Positions 15,968 through 25,577 are shown, counted from the stretch's first letter. The stretch: DNA of 64,000 bases from Streptomyces sp. NBC_01723 (GCF_036246005.1 NZ_CP109171.1:2964001-3028000); one strand, 5' to 3'. The notes: a model not told the origin generated them from the sequence alone. Numbers and translations: made by a program.

Positions 15968-17184
15968 CGTTGCCCTCCGCCGAGCCCGCGCCGACGACCC
16001 CACCGGGCCGGATCGCCCTGTACGACCCGGAGTTCGCGGCGGATCCGCACGCCGCGTACCGGCGCATGCGGCGCACGCACGGTCCGCTCGTCCCCGTCGA
16101 TCTGGCGCCCGGTGTCCCCGCGACCCTGGTGATCGGCTACTACCAGGCCCGCCGCATCCTCAACGACCCGCTGCGCTTCCCGGCCGACCCGCGTGCCTGG
16201 GAGAAGCTGATCCCGGCGACGTGCCCGGTCCGGCCGATGATGGAGTGGCGGCCCAACGCGCTGCGCTCGGGCGGCGCCGAGCACGCCCGCTACCGGTCCG
16301 CCAACACCCACGCCATCGACAAGGTCGACCAGCACGGACTGCGCGCCCTCGTCGAGAAGGTCGCCGACGGTGCCATCGACGGGTTCCGCGCCGCCGGCTC
16401 GGCGGACCTGCTCACCCAGTACTCGTTCCCCATCGCCTTCAGCGTCCTCAGCGCGCTGCTGGGCTGCCCGGACGAGATCGGGCAGCGCATCGCCGACGGC
16501 ATGGCGAAGATCTTCGACACCACCAACGCCCAGCGCGGCAACGAGATCCTCGCCCAGGCCGTCTCCGACCTCGTGACCCTGCGCCGGCAGCACCCCGGCG
16601 ACGACATCACGTCCCGGCTGACGCTGCACCCCGCCGAGCTGACCGACGAGGAGATGGGCCATCAGCTCGTCACGCTCTACGGTGCCGGGATCGAGCCGCT
16701 GACCAACCTGATCAGCAACACGATCCTGAAGATCCTCACCGACGAGGAGTTCTCCGCCGACCTGCACGCCGGGCTGTCCACGGTGCGCGACGCGCTCGAC
16801 GCCGTCCTCTACACCGACCCGCCGATGGCCAACTACTGCATCTCCTATCCCCCGTACCCCATCGACGTGGAGGGGGTGCTGCTGCCGGCCGACCAGCCGG
16901 TGGTGATCTCCATGGCGGCCGCGAACAACGACCCGGCCCTGACGGAGGGCGTGCCCGAGGGCCGGCACGCGGGCAACCGGGCCCATCTGGCCTGGAGCAT
17001 CGGCCCGCACACCTGCCCCGCCCGTTCGCACGCCTACCTCATCGCGGAGACCGCGGTCACCCACCTCCTGGACGCGCTGCCGGAGACGGACCTCGCCCGC
17101 CCCCTCGCCGACCTCACCTGGCGTCCCGGCCCGTTCCACCGGGCTCTGGAATCGCTGCCCGTCACCTTCCCCGCCGCACACTAA
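15964..17184 (+). CDS. cvnE: Conservon cytochrome P450-like protein with degenerate motifs
   Basis: This 406-residue P450 homologue is coupled to cvnD by an ATGA overlap. The Cys ligand region is retained as WSIGPHTCPA, but it departs from FGxGxHxCxG at the first aromatic residue and the last glycine. The I-helix reads YGAGIEPLTN and lacks the usual Thr of AGxET. The K-helix ExxR, near-universal in P450s, is replaced by a DAVLYTDPP stretch with neither Glu nor Arg in register. The fold is present but normal heme-propionate and oxygen chemistry is doubtful. The protein may be a haem sensor or a pseudoenzyme in the conservon. Conservons with two P450s exist in S. coelicolor. The letter E follows gene order and is tentative. 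Confidence 0.85.
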   Translation: MTLPSAEPAPTTPPGRIALYDPEFAADPHAAYRRMRRTHGPLVPVDLAPGVPATLVIGYYQARRILNDPLRFPADPRAWEKLIPATCPVRPMMEWRPNALRSGGAEHARYRSANTHAIDKVDQHGLRALVEKVADGAIDGFRAAGSADLLTQYSFPIAFSVLSALLGCPDEIGQRIADGMAKIFDTTNAQRGNEILAQAVSDLVTLRRQHPGDDITSRLTLHPAELTDEEMGHQLVTLYGAGIEPLTNLISNTILKILTDEEFSADLHAGLSTVRDALDAVLYTDPPMANYCISYPPYPIDVEGVLLPADQPVVISMAAANNDPALTEGVPEGRHAGNRAHLAWSIGPHTCPARSHAYLIAETAVTHLLDALPETDLARPLADLTWRPGPFHRALESLPVTFPAAH

Positions 17185-17195
17185 GGAGCCAGGTC

Positions 17196-18422
17196 ATGGC
17201 GACCCAGCAGTCTCCCCTCGTCCTCGACCCCACCGGTGCCGGTCACCACGCCGAGCACCGCGCCCTGCGGGACCGCGGCGCGGCCACGCGGGTGGACGTG
17301 CTCGGTGTGGAAGCCTGGTCGATCACCGATCCCGCCCTGCTCAAACAGCTCCTGACCAGTCCGGACGTCTCCAAGGACGCGCGGGCGCACTGGCCCGCGT
17401 TCGGTGAGGTGGTGGCCACCTGGCCGCTCGCTCTGTGGGTGGCGGTGGAGAACATGTTCACCGCGTACGGCCCCAACCACCGCAAGCTGCGCCGGCTGGT
17501 GGCCCCGGCCTTCAGCGCCCGTCGCATCGAGGCGATGCGGCCGGCCGTCGAGGGGATGGTCGCCGGGCTCGTCGACCGGCTCGCAGAGCTGCCCGCCGAC
17601 CGGCCGGTCGACCTGCGGCAGGAACTGGCGTATCCGCTGCCCATCGCGGTGATCGGTCACCTCATGGGCGTGCCCGAGGACCAGCGGGAGGGCTTCCGCG
17701 CCCTCGTCGACGGTGTCTTCGACACGACGCTGAGCCAGGCCGAGGCGCAGACCAACACCGCCCGCCTGTACGGGGTCCTGGACGAGCTGATCGCCGACAA
17801 GCGGGCCACGCCGGGCGACGACATGACGTCCCTGCTCATCGCGGCCCGGGACGACGAGGAGGACGGTGCCCGGCTCTCCCCCGAGGAACTGCGCGACACG
17901 CTGCTGCTGATGATCAGCGCCGGCTACGAGACCACCGTCAACGTCATCGACCAGGCCGTGCACACCCTGCTGACCCACCCCGACCAGCTGGAACTGGTCC
18001 GCAAGTCCGCGGTCACCTGGGGCGACGTGGTGGAGGAGACGCTGCGTCACGAACCGGCGGTCAAGCACCTGCCGTTGCGGTACGCGGTCACGGACATCGC
18101 CCTGCCGGACGGGCGGACCATCGCCCGCGGGGAGGCGATCCTCGCTTCCTACGCCGCCGCCAACCGGCACCCTGACTGGCACGCCGACGCCGACACCTTC
18201 GACGCGACGCGCGTGGTCAAGGACCACCTGGCGTTCGGGCACGGCGTGCACTTCTGCCTCGGCGCGCCGCTGGCCCGCATGGAGGTCGTGCTGGCGCTGC
18301 AGAGCCTCTTCGACCGCTTCCCCGGCATCCACCTCGCCGATCCGGCGGAGGAACTGCCGCCCGTGCCCTCGCTGATCAGCAACGGCCACCAGCGGCTGCC
18401 GGTCCGGCTGTACGCCGACTGA
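17196..18422 (+). CDS. cvnF: Cytochrome P450 (canonical) of the conservon
   Basis: This 408-residue cytochrome P450 starts at the ATG 17196 behind AAGGAG, 11 bp after the preceding P450. All hallmark motifs are present: I-helix SAGYETT, K-helix ExxR as EETLR, and the Cys loop FGHGVHFCLG. It is therefore probably an active mono-oxygenase needing ferredoxin and a reductase, neither of which is encoded here. Its place at the end of the conservon suggests its activity or expression is tied to CvnA-D signalling. The substrate is unknown. The symbol is tentative. Confidence 0.9.
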   Translation: MATQQSPLVLDPTGAGHHAEHRALRDRGAATRVDVLGVEAWSITDPALLKQLLTSPDVSKDARAHWPAFGEVVATWPLALWVAVENMFTAYGPNHRKLRRLVAPAFSARRIEAMRPAVEGMVAGLVDRLAELPADRPVDLRQELAYPLPIAVIGHLMGVPEDQREGFRALVDGVFDTTLSQAEAQTNTARLYGVLDELIADKRATPGDDMTSLLIAARDDEEDGARLSPEELRDTLLLMISAGYETTVNVIDQAVHTLLTHPDQLELVRKSAVTWGDVVEETLRHEPAVKHLPLRYAVTDIALPDGRTIARGEAILASYAAANRHPDWHADADTFDATRVVKDHLAFGHGVHFCLGAPLARMEVVLALQSLFDRFPGIHLADPAEELPPVPSLISNGHQRLPVRLYAD

Positions 18423-18428
18423 CCCGCC

Positions 18429-18463
18429 GGACGGCGCGCCCCGGCGTTCGGGGCGCGCCGTCC
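18429..18463. terminator. Bidirectional terminator hairpin
   Basis: A perfect 15-bp stem (18429-18443 with 18449-18463) encloses a five-base loop, between the convergent P450 gene and the AhpD-like gene. It probably ends transcription from both sides. Confidence 0.75.
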
Positions 18464-18484
18464 ACCGGCCGGGAGGCCCCCCGG

Positions 18485-18958
18485 TCAGCCGAACATGCCC
18501 GGCTCGTAGTCGCCCGCCGGCTGCTGGGTGATGACGTTCATGCGGTTGTAGGTGTTGATGAGGGCGATCAGTCCGACCAGCGCGGTCAGCTGTTCCTCGT
18601 CGTAGTGCTCGGTGGCCTTCGCCCACGCCTCGTCGGTGACGCCGCCGCCCGAGTCGGCGATCCGGGTGCCCTGTTCGGTCAGTTCCAGGGCGGCGCGCTC
18701 GGCGTCGGTGAAGACCTTGGCCTCGCGCCAGGCGGCGATCAGGTTGAGGCGCAGGGAGGTCTCCCCGGCCTTCGCGGCGTCCTTGGTGTGCATGTCGAGG
18801 CAGAAGCCGCAGCCGTTGATCTGGCTGGCGCGGATCTTGACCAGTTCCTGGGTCGCGGCCGGCAGCGCCGAGTCGGTCACGGCCTTGCCCGCCGAGTTGA
18901 TGTGGCGCAGGAGCTTGCCGGCGAGGGCGTTCGAGAACAGGTTGAGTCGAGCTTCCAT
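18485..18958 (-). CDS. Carboxymuconolactone decarboxylase / AhpD-like protein
   Basis: This 157-residue all-helical protein of the carboxymuconolactone decarboxylase superfamily has the AhpD-type redox motif GCGFCLDMH, with Cys50, Cys53 and His57. Members with this CxxC usually act as peroxidase-related disulfide proteins rather than decarboxylases. RASQINGC just before the motif and the KATEHYDEEQL stretch near the C-terminus fit actinobacterial homologues. A GGAACCCC-rich stretch (complement of the bases after 18958) precedes the ATG. It is a single gene. Confidence 0.85.
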   Translation of the reverse strand: MEARLNLFSNALAGKLLRHINSAGKAVTDSALPAATQELVKIRASQINGCGFCLDMHTKDAAKAGETSLRLNLIAAWREAKVFTDAERAALELTEQGTRIADSGGGVTDEAWAKATEHYDEEQLTALVGLIALINTYNRMNVITQQPAGDYEPGMFG

Positions 18959-19094
18959 GAGGGGTTCCTCCGTCGTGGGTCGTCCGACCGGTCCGGCCGG
19001 GTGGCCGGGGGTGCGCTCTGGGGCTACACCGGTACGACGGAGCGCGCGGGCGTGATGTGACAGGCCACGGAGGTCCGTGCATGTGACCTGCGTC

Positions 19095-20003
19095 TCACCC
19101 GCGCCGGGCGGGTCCTTCGGGCCGTTCGGGCCGTTCGGGCCGTTCCAGCAGCCTGAGGAGGGCGGCCGTGACGTCGGCCGGGCGTTCGTCCATCACCCAG
19201 TGCCCCGCGTCGTCCAGCATCGTCAGTTCGGCGCGGGGCACGGCCGCGGCCAGCCCGGTCGCGATGTCCGGGCTCAGGTACGGGTCCGCGCGGCCCCAGA
19301 CCACCGCCGTCGGGCAGGTCACCGCGCCGAGGCGGCGGCGCAGCTCGGGGCGGGGCGGGGTGCGGTAGTCACCGAAGTAGTGGAGCAGCCAGCGGCGGCC
19401 CTCCGGGGTGTCCATCCAGTCGACGTAGCCGTCCAGGAGGCGGGCGTCGAGATGGCCCGCGCGGACGAGCGGGGCGAAGGTGCGGCGGTGGAGGGCGGCG
19501 TACGGCAGGCGCAGCGCCACGGGCCGGAGTGCGGGGGTGCGTCCGGCGAGGCCGATCAGGCTGAAGACGGCGTACCAGCGGCGGGTGAACGTGGCGTGCG
19601 CGCGGCTGTTGAGGACGGCCAGCCTGCGCACCCGCGCGGGGTGGGCCTCGGTGAAGCCCAGGGCGAGGAAGCCGCCGTAGTCGTGGCCGACCAGGTTCAC
19701 CGAGTCGAGTTCCAGGGCGTCCAGCAGGCGGCCGATCCGGGCGACCTCGGTGTCGTAGTCGAAGGGCAGGTGGAGGGGGCGGTCGGACTCGCCCCAGCCG
19801 AGGAGGTCCGGAGCGACGACCCGGTGGCGGGCCGCGAGGGGCGGGACCTGGTGGCGCCAGCAGTGGTGGTTCGCGGGGTAGCCGTGCAGGAGCAGCACGG
19901 GTTCGGCGTCGGGCGGCCCCGACTCCCAGCAGGCCACCCTCGCTCCGTCCACCCGGACCGACCGGGCGCGGGGCCGGTCCGTGCCCGGACTCTGCGTGTT
20001 CAT
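19095..20003 (-). CDS. Alpha/beta hydrolase (epoxide hydrolase / haloalkane dehalogenase type)
   Basis: This 302-residue alpha/beta-hydrolase carries an HGYP oxyanion motif at residues 40-43. The nucleophile elbow GHDYGG has aspartate (Asp108) in place of serine, as in epoxide hydrolases and haloalkane or fluoroacetate dehalogenases. A later WGRADPY supplies the acid and DDAGHWV the histidine. The ATG at 20003 has GAGGGAGC upstream. Longer in-frame frames run into the divergent gene and were discarded. The C-terminus ends in a PERPERPEGP low-complexity tail encoded by 9-bp tandem repeats. The substrate cannot be told. Confidence 0.85.
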   Translation of the reverse strand: MNTQSPGTDRPRARSVRVDGARVACWESGPPDAEPVLLLHGYPANHHCWRHQVPPLAARHRVVAPDLLGWGESDRPLHLPFDYDTEVARIGRLLDALELDSVNLVGHDYGGFLALGFTEAHPARVRRLAVLNSRAHATFTRRWYAVFSLIGLAGRTPALRPVALRLPYAALHRRTFAPLVRAGHLDARLLDGYVDWMDTPEGRRWLLHYFGDYRTPPRPELRRRLGAVTCPTAVVWGRADPYLSPDIATGLAAAVPRAELTMLDDAGHWVMDERPADVTAALLRLLERPERPERPEGPARRG

Positions 20004-20207
20004 CGGCTGCGCGCTCCCTCGGTCGGTCCGTCCACCCCTCAACCGTGCGGATACCCGGAAGTGACGCGGCCAGGGCACGGCCTGCGGCCGAACGGGGGGT
20101 GCGCCCGCGCCCACGGGCACGAGAGAGGCGCTCACCCCGGCGCGTGCGCCGGGCGCGACGGTGATTAGCCTCGGAACCATCAGTCGGAGGCGTGGCAGGA
20201 GGCAGAG

Positions 20208-20510
20208 ATGGCGAAGGTTCCCAGCGCGGCGGTCGCCGCGGGCGGGCTCGTCGGCGGGTACGGCGTGGCCCGCTGGACCAAGCGGCGGGAGCTGGGCGGG
20301 GCCGTACTGGCCGTGGCCGGGGCGGCCGCCGCACAGCAGTGGCGGCAGCGGGCCGGCGGTGCGGCGGCCGGCGCCCTGACGGCCGCCTACGTGGCGGGCT
20401 TCGCCGGATCCCACCCCCTGGCCAAGAAGGTCGGCGCCTGGCCCGCCGTCCTCGGCGTGGCCGGCGCGGTGGCCCTGGCCTCCTGGGCGGTGGCCGACCG
20501 GCGCGGCTGA
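20208..20510 (+). CDS. Small hydrophobic membrane protein
   Basis: This 100-residue Ala/Gly-rich protein has several hydrophobic stretches (about 8-20, 29-40, 50-66 and 79-95), consistent with an integral membrane protein. The ATG at 20208 has CAGGAGGCAGAG immediately before it, a strong site. I recognise no family. It is divergent from the alpha/beta hydrolase and convergent with the VOC-family gene. Confidence 0.75.
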   Translation: MAKVPSAAVAAGGLVGGYGVARWTKRRELGGAVLAVAGAAAAQQWRQRAGGAAAGALTAAYVAGFAGSHPLAKKVGAWPAVLGVAGAVALASWAVADRRG

Positions 20511-20589
20511 GCGGGCGGGCGTCGGGGCCGACCGGCGGCCGCTGAGCGGCGGGCGTCGGGGCCGGCCGGTGTGCCGTGCGAGGGCCGGG

Positions 20590-20949
20590 TCAGGAGCGGT
20601 GGGTCAGGACGTTGATGACCTTGCCGTTCGGGTCCCGTACGAAGAAGCGCCGTACGCCCCACTCCTCGTCCTGCGGCTCCCGTACGATCTCCGCGCCCGA
20701 CGCGGCCACCTGGGTGTAGACCGCGTCGACGTCCTCGACCTCCACGCTCAGGTCGGGGACGACGGGCGCGGTGCGTTCCTCGGTGAAGAGGCTGATCTGG
20801 GCGGTCGGGTTGGACGGCGAGGCCAGGGTCGTCACCCAGCCCATGTCCATGACCTCCTCGAAGCCGAGGAGCCCGTAGAAGTCACGGCTCGAGTTCCACA
20901 GCTCCTCGGACTCGATGTGCAGGTTGGGGACGATTCTGCGGATGGTCAT
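20590..20949 (-). CDS. VOC family (glyoxalase/bleomycin-resistance fold) protein
   Basis: This 119-residue protein has one vicinal-oxygen-chelate module pair: an N-terminal strand-helix unit (RRIVPNLHIESEELWNSSRDFY, GLLGFE) and a C-terminal one ending RRFFVRDPNGKVINVLTH. The last segment is the classic VOC ending. The ATG at 20949 follows AGGAG (from the complementary strand). These dimeric proteins may be metalloenzymes or drug-binding proteins. No substrate clue is present. The gene lies 26 bp downstream of the MFS transporter gene on the same strand, so they may share a transcript. Confidence 0.87.
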   Translation of the reverse strand: MTIRRIVPNLHIESEELWNSSRDFYGLLGFEEVMDMGWVTTLASPSNPTAQISLFTEERTAPVVPDLSVEVEDVDAVYTQVAASGAEIVREPQDEEWGVRRFFVRDPNGKVINVLTHRS

Positions 20950-20975
20950 CGGGTGGCTCCTGATCCCGTTGTTCC

Positions 20976-22454
20976 CTAGGTCTGTGCCTTGACTGAGGAC
21001 AGCGGTTCGGCGATGTCCTCCAGCGAACGCTGTTCCGCCTTCACCGCCAGGAACGCCGCCACCAGACCGGCCGCGCACATCAGCCCGGCACCGACCTGGA
21101 AGGCCAGAACAGTGTCGCCGACCACGCCGGACTCCGTCAGGTCGGCGAAGAGCAGCGGGCCGCTGATGCCGCCGGCGGCGGTGCCGAGGGCGTAGAAGAA
21201 GGCGATGGCCATGGCCCGGGTCTCCATCGGGAAGATCTCGGAGACGGTCAGGTACGCGCTGGACGCGCCGGCCGACGCGAAGAACAGCACCACGCACCAG
21301 CAGGCCGTCATCGTCGTGGCCGTGAGCGAGCCGCGGTCGAACAGGTACGCCGTGCCGAAGAGCAGCACGCCGGACAGCAGATACGTACCCGAGATCATGA
21401 TCCGGCGCCCGACCGTGTCGAAGAGCGGGCCGAGGAGCAGCGGGCCGAGGAAGTTGCCGGCGGCGATGACGGCGAAGTAGTAGCCGGTGCTGCCGGTCGG
21501 CACGTCGAAGAAGGTGATGAGGATGGTGCCGAAGCCGAAGGTGATGGCGTTGTAGAGGAAGGCCTGGCCGATGAAGAGGGAGAGGCCGAGGACGGCGCGG
21601 CGCGGGTAGCGGCGGAAGACGGTCTTGGCGATCAGACCGAAGCCGATGCTCTTGCGCTGGTGGATGGTGATCTCACCGGCCGGCGGCGGCAGCTTCGCCC
21701 CCTTCTCCTCCTCGATCTCCCGTTCGACGGACGAGACGAGGGTGTCCGCCTTCTCGCCCTGGCCGTGGATGAACTGCCACCGTGGGCTCTCCGGCACGTG
21801 CCGCCGTACGAGCAGGATGACCAGGCCGAGGACGACGCCCAGGCCGAAGCTGAGCCGCCAGCCGAGGTCCTTGGGGAAGATGTCGGTGTCCAGCATCACG
21901 ATGGACAGCAGCGCGCCGCCGATGGCGCCCAGCCAGTAGCTGCCGTTGATGATGAGGTCGACCCGGCCCCGGTACTTGGACGGGATCAGCTCGTCGATCG
22001 CGGAGTTGATGGCCGCGTACTCGCCGCCGATGCCGAAGCCGGTGAGGAACCGGAAGAGGAAGAACCACCAGGACTCGAAGGACAGGGCGGTCAGCGCGGT
22101 CGCCGCGAGGTAGACGACCAGCGTGACCATGAACAGCTTCTTGCGGCCGTAGCGGTCGGTCAGCCAGCCGAAGAACAGGGCCCCGGAGCACGCGCCCGCC
22201 ACGTACAGGGCGGCGGCGAGGCCGGTGATCTGCGCGGACGTGATGTCGAGGCCACTGCCGTCCTCGGCGATGCGTCCGGCGACATTGCCGACGATCGTGA
22301 CCTCCAGACCGTCCAGGATCCAGACGGTACCGAGGCCGATCACGATCATCCAGTGCCATCGCGACCAGGGCAGGCGGTCCAGGCGGGCCGGGACGGCCGT
22401 GGTGACGGTCCCGGCGGAGGCGGGCACCGAACCCGACGCCGATTCTGCTGTCAT
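20976..22454 (-). CDS. MFS transporter (metabolite:H+ symporter type)
   Basis: This 492-residue major-facilitator protein has twelve predicted hydrophobic segments. Its MFS loop 2-3 signature, GWLTDRYGRKKLFM, is at about residue 100, and an RFLTGFGIGGEYAAINSAIDE stretch is typical of the sugar/metabolite:H+ symporter family. The central cytoplasmic loop (about 215-265) is charged. The substrate is unpredictable: relatives carry aromatic acids, sugars or dicarboxylates. The downstream VOC-family gene is 26 bp away. Confidence 0.9.
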   Translation of the reverse strand: MTAESASGSVPASAGTVTTAVPARLDRLPWSRWHWMIVIGLGTVWILDGLEVTIVGNVAGRIAEDGSGLDITSAQITGLAAALYVAGACSGALFFGWLTDRYGRKKLFMVTLVVYLAATALTALSFESWWFFLFRFLTGFGIGGEYAAINSAIDELIPSKYRGRVDLIINGSYWLGAIGGALLSIVMLDTDIFPKDLGWRLSFGLGVVLGLVILLVRRHVPESPRWQFIHGQGEKADTLVSSVEREIEEEKGAKLPPPAGEITIHQRKSIGFGLIAKTVFRRYPRRAVLGLSLFIGQAFLYNAITFGFGTILITFFDVPTGSTGYYFAVIAAGNFLGPLLLGPLFDTVGRRIMISGTYLLSGVLLFGTAYLFDRGSLTATTMTACWCVVLFFASAGASSAYLTVSEIFPMETRAMAIAFFYALGTAAGGISGPLLFADLTESGVVGDTVLAFQVGAGLMCAAGLVAAFLAVKAEQRSLEDIAEPLSSVKAQT

Positions 22455-22560
22455 GGCTCCCTCTCCGTCGAGCGAACGCCTCCCTTGTGCCCGGCACCGG
22501 AGGGAACACGCCCGTCGCGCCGGGTGGCAGAGGGCCCGCCGGACCGGAGCCGGACGGGGC

Positions 22561-23979
22561 CTACGCCCCCAGCATGCGGGAGACCGTGTAGATCAGCAGC
22601 CCGGCCAGCGAGCCGACCACCGTGCCGTTGATGCGGATGAACTGGAGGTCGCGGCCGATGTTCGCCTCGATCTTCTTGGTGGTGTGCTCGGCGTCCCAGC
22701 TCGCCACCGTGTCGGTGATCAGGGAGGTGATCTCGCGGCGGTAGGTCGTCACCACGTACACCGCGGCGCCCTCCACCCACCCGTCGACCTTGCCCTGCAC
22801 CTTCGGGTCGGAGGCCATCCGGGCGCCCAGGGAGAGCAGCGAGGCCCTCACCCGCAGCCGCAGTTCGCTGCGCTCGTCCTCCGCCGCGGAGACGATCATG
22901 GACCGTACGGCCGTCCAGGCGGACGCGATCAGGTCCTGGACCTCGCCGCGGCCCAGCACCTCGGTCTTCAGCCGCTCCACGCGCGCGCGGGTGTCCGTGT
23001 CGGACTGGAGGTCGGAGGCGAAGTCCGCGAGGAAGCGGTCGAGGGCGCCGCGCGCCGGGTGGGCGGGCATGTCGCGCATCTCGGTGACGAAGCGCAGCAG
23101 CTCCTTGTAGACCCGCTCGCCGACCCTCTTGTCCACGAACCGGGGCGTCCAGCCGGGCGCCCCGCCCTGTACGGCGTCCATCACGGAGTCGGCGTGCAGG
23201 ATCAGCCAGTCGTGGGCGCGGGAGACGACCAGGTCGACGGCGCGTTTGTGGCCGCCGTCGGTGACGATCCGGTCCAGCAGCTTGCCGATGCCGGGGGCGA
23301 TCTCCTGCGCGTCGGCCCGGCGCGTGATCGCCTCCCCCACCACGGCCTGCACGTCGGAGTCGCGCAGCACCGTGAGGGCGCCGCGCAGGGCGGCGGACAG
23401 CTCGGCCGTCACCCGGTCGGCGTGCTCGGGCACGGCGAGCCAGGCGCCGAGCCGGCTGCCGATGCCGACGGCGCGCAGCCGCTGCCGCACGACGTCCTCG
23501 GAGAGGAAGTTCTCGCCGACGAACTCGCCCAGGGAGACGCCGAGCTGGTCCTTTTTCCTGGGGATGATCGCGGTGTGCGGAATGGGGATGCCGAGCGGGT
23601 GGCGGAAGAGTGCGGTGACGGCGAACCAGTCGGCGAGGGCGCCGACCATGCCGGCCTCGGCGGCGGCGCCGACATAGCCCGCCCAGGCGCCCGCGCCGCG
23701 GTGGGAGGCCCACTCGGCCAGCACGTACACCACGGCGACGAACAGCAGCAGTCCGGTCGCGGTGAGCTTCATTCGGCGTACGCCGCGGCGCTTTTCCTCG
23801 TCGGCCGGGCTGAAGGAGGTCATCGCGCGGTCACGGAACGCCCCCGCGCCGGGTCCGCGGGCGCCCGCCCCGGTCCCCGTGCGCTCTCCGGCACCGCCGG
23901 TGTCCCCGGAACCGCCGGGAAGTTCCGCCTTCGTGCGTTCCATCCGCTCCACCCGTTCGCTGATCCGTCCCGCACACAT
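22561..23979 (-). CDS. DUF445 membrane protein
   Basis: This 472-residue DUF445 (YjiN-like) protein is predicted to be membrane-anchored. A variable, Gly/Thr-rich N-terminal stretch precedes a transmembrane helix (TGLLLFVAVVYVLAEW) and a second hydrophobic region (EAGMVGALADWFAVTALF). The C-terminal helix VGSLAGLLIYTV lies near the end. Family markers LFRHPLGIPIPHTAIIPRKKD and FINGT-like FIRINGTVVG are present. The start at 23979 is chosen because AGGAAGGGACA sits directly before the ATG. A later ATG at 23823 lacks such a site. The function of the family is unknown. Confidence 0.87.
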   Translation of the reverse strand: MCAGRISERVERMERTKAELPGGSGDTGGAGERTGTGAGARGPGAGAFRDRAMTSFSPADEEKRRGVRRMKLTATGLLLFVAVVYVLAEWASHRGAGAWAGYVGAAAEAGMVGALADWFAVTALFRHPLGIPIPHTAIIPRKKDQLGVSLGEFVGENFLSEDVVRQRLRAVGIGSRLGAWLAVPEHADRVTAELSAALRGALTVLRDSDVQAVVGEAITRRADAQEIAPGIGKLLDRIVTDGGHKRAVDLVVSRAHDWLILHADSVMDAVQGGAPGWTPRFVDKRVGERVYKELLRFVTEMRDMPAHPARGALDRFLADFASDLQSDTDTRARVERLKTEVLGRGEVQDLIASAWTAVRSMIVSAAEDERSELRLRVRASLLSLGARMASDPKVQGKVDGWVEGAAVYVVTTYRREITSLITDTVASWDAEHTTKKIEANIGRDLQFIRINGTVVGSLAGLLIYTVSRMLGA

Positions 23980-24141
23980 TGTCCCTTCCTGACCGACTCC
24001 TGGAACGGAACACAAGTTCCCCGCGTCTGTCCGTGAGGGGGAACGCCCGGGGCTGGTGCGGCCTTTCCCCGGCCCATGCCTCATCATGGGTTCATCGGAC
24101 CGGAGCCTCGGGGCTCCCCTCGCCCGAGGAGACAGCACAAC

Positions 24142-25506
24142 ATGACCCGGGGTCGTGACGGGGGTGCGGGGGCACCTCCCACCAAGCACCGTGCCCTGCT
24201 GGCGGCGATCGTCACCTTGATAGTGGCGATTTCCGCGGCCATATACGCCGGAGCGTCCGCGGACGACGGCAGCACGAACCAGTCACCGCTCGCGGGCGGT
24301 CGTCTCCCGCGCGGTGACGCCGCTCCCGCCTCCACCGGCTCGTGGGTCGGCGCGTGGTCCACCTCGCCCGCGGCCGCCGAACCGGGCACCGAGACGACGG
24401 GCATGGCGGGCCGTTCGGTCCGCAACGTCGTGCACGCGGGCGTCGGCGGCACCAGCGCGCGGATCACCCTGTCCAACCTGTACGGGCAGTCGCCGCTGAC
24501 CGTCACGCACGCCTCCATCGCCCTGGCCGCCGGCCCGGACACGGCGGCCGCGGTCGCCGACACGATGCGCCGGCTCACCTTCCGCGGCAGCCCCCGGGTG
24601 ATCATCCCGGCGGGCGGCCAGGTGATGAGCGACATCGCCCGGATCGCCGTCCCGTACGGCGCGGACGTCCTGGTCACCACGTACTCCCCGGTGCCCTCCG
24701 GCCCGGTCACCTACCACCCGCAGGCACGGCAGACCAGCTACCTGGCCGCCGGCGACCGCACGGCGGACGTCACGGCCGTCGCGTACACCACCGAGACGCC
24801 GTTCTGGCGCTACCTGACGGCGCTGGACGTGCTGAGCAACGAGGCCCACGGCACCGTCGTCGCGATCGGCGACTCGATCACCGACGGCTTCGGCTCCGAG
24901 ACGAACGCCAACCACCGCTGGACCGACGTGCTCGCCGAGCGGCTGCACGAGGCCGCCGGGGACGGGCGGGACGCGCCCCGCTACAGCGTCGTCAACCAGG
25001 GCATCAGCGGCAACCGGATCCTGACCAGCAGGACGGGGCGGCCCGCCGACAACCCGAGCGCGCTGAGCCGTTTCGAACGGGACGTGCTGCAACGCACCAA
25101 CGTCAAGGTCGTCGTGATCGTCCTCGGCGTCAACGACATCCTGAACAGCCCGGAACTCGCCGACCGGGACTCCATCCTCGCCGGCCTGCGCACGCTGACC
25201 GACCGGGCGCACGCGCGGGGGCTGCGGGTCGTCGGCGCGACGATCATGCCGTTCGGCGGCTACCGGAACTACACGCCGGCCCGCGAGGCCATGCGGCAGC
25301 AGGTCAACGCGGAGATCCGGTCCGGCCGCGTGTTCGACGAGGTCGTCGACTTCGACAAGGCCCTGCGCGACGCCTACGACCCCCGCCGGCTCCGCGGCGA
25401 CTACGACAGCGGGGACCACCTGCACCCCAGCGACAAGGGGTACGCCCGCATGGGCCAGGTCCTCGACCTGGACTCCCTGAAGGGCGCGGTCCCGGTCGAG
25501 GCGTGA
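24142..25506 (+). CDS. Secreted SGNH/GDSL hydrolase
   Basis: This 454-residue protein has an N-terminal hydrophobic segment (ALLAAIVTLIVAISAAIYAG) that acts as signal or anchor. The C-terminal half is an SGNH esterase: block I GDSITDG, block II glycine in NQGISGNRI, block III GVND and block V with Asp-x-x-His in SGDHLHPSD. The N-terminal third is a beta-rich domain that accompanies such enzymes in Streptomyces. The likely activity is extracellular ester or lipid hydrolysis. The ATG at 24142 follows GAGGAGAC. The gene is divergent from the DUF445 gene. Confidence 0.9.
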   Translation: MTRGRDGGAGAPPTKHRALLAAIVTLIVAISAAIYAGASADDGSTNQSPLAGGRLPRGDAAPASTGSWVGAWSTSPAAAEPGTETTGMAGRSVRNVVHAGVGGTSARITLSNLYGQSPLTVTHASIALAAGPDTAAAVADTMRRLTFRGSPRVIIPAGGQVMSDIARIAVPYGADVLVTTYSPVPSGPVTYHPQARQTSYLAAGDRTADVTAVAYTTETPFWRYLTALDVLSNEAHGTVVAIGDSITDGFGSETNANHRWTDVLAERLHEAAGDGRDAPRYSVVNQGISGNRILTSRTGRPADNPSALSRFERDVLQRTNVKVVVIVLGVNDILNSPELADRDSILAGLRTLTDRAHARGLRVVGATIMPFGGYRNYTPAREAMRQQVNAEIRSGRVFDEVVDFDKALRDAYDPRRLRGDYDSGDHLHPSDKGYARMGQVLDLDSLKGAVPVEA

Positions 25507-25577
25507 GCCGCTCCCGGCGCCGGCGCGGGACACCCGGCACGCGCCGTCCCGGCCGCCCGCGAACGCCCCGGTGACCG

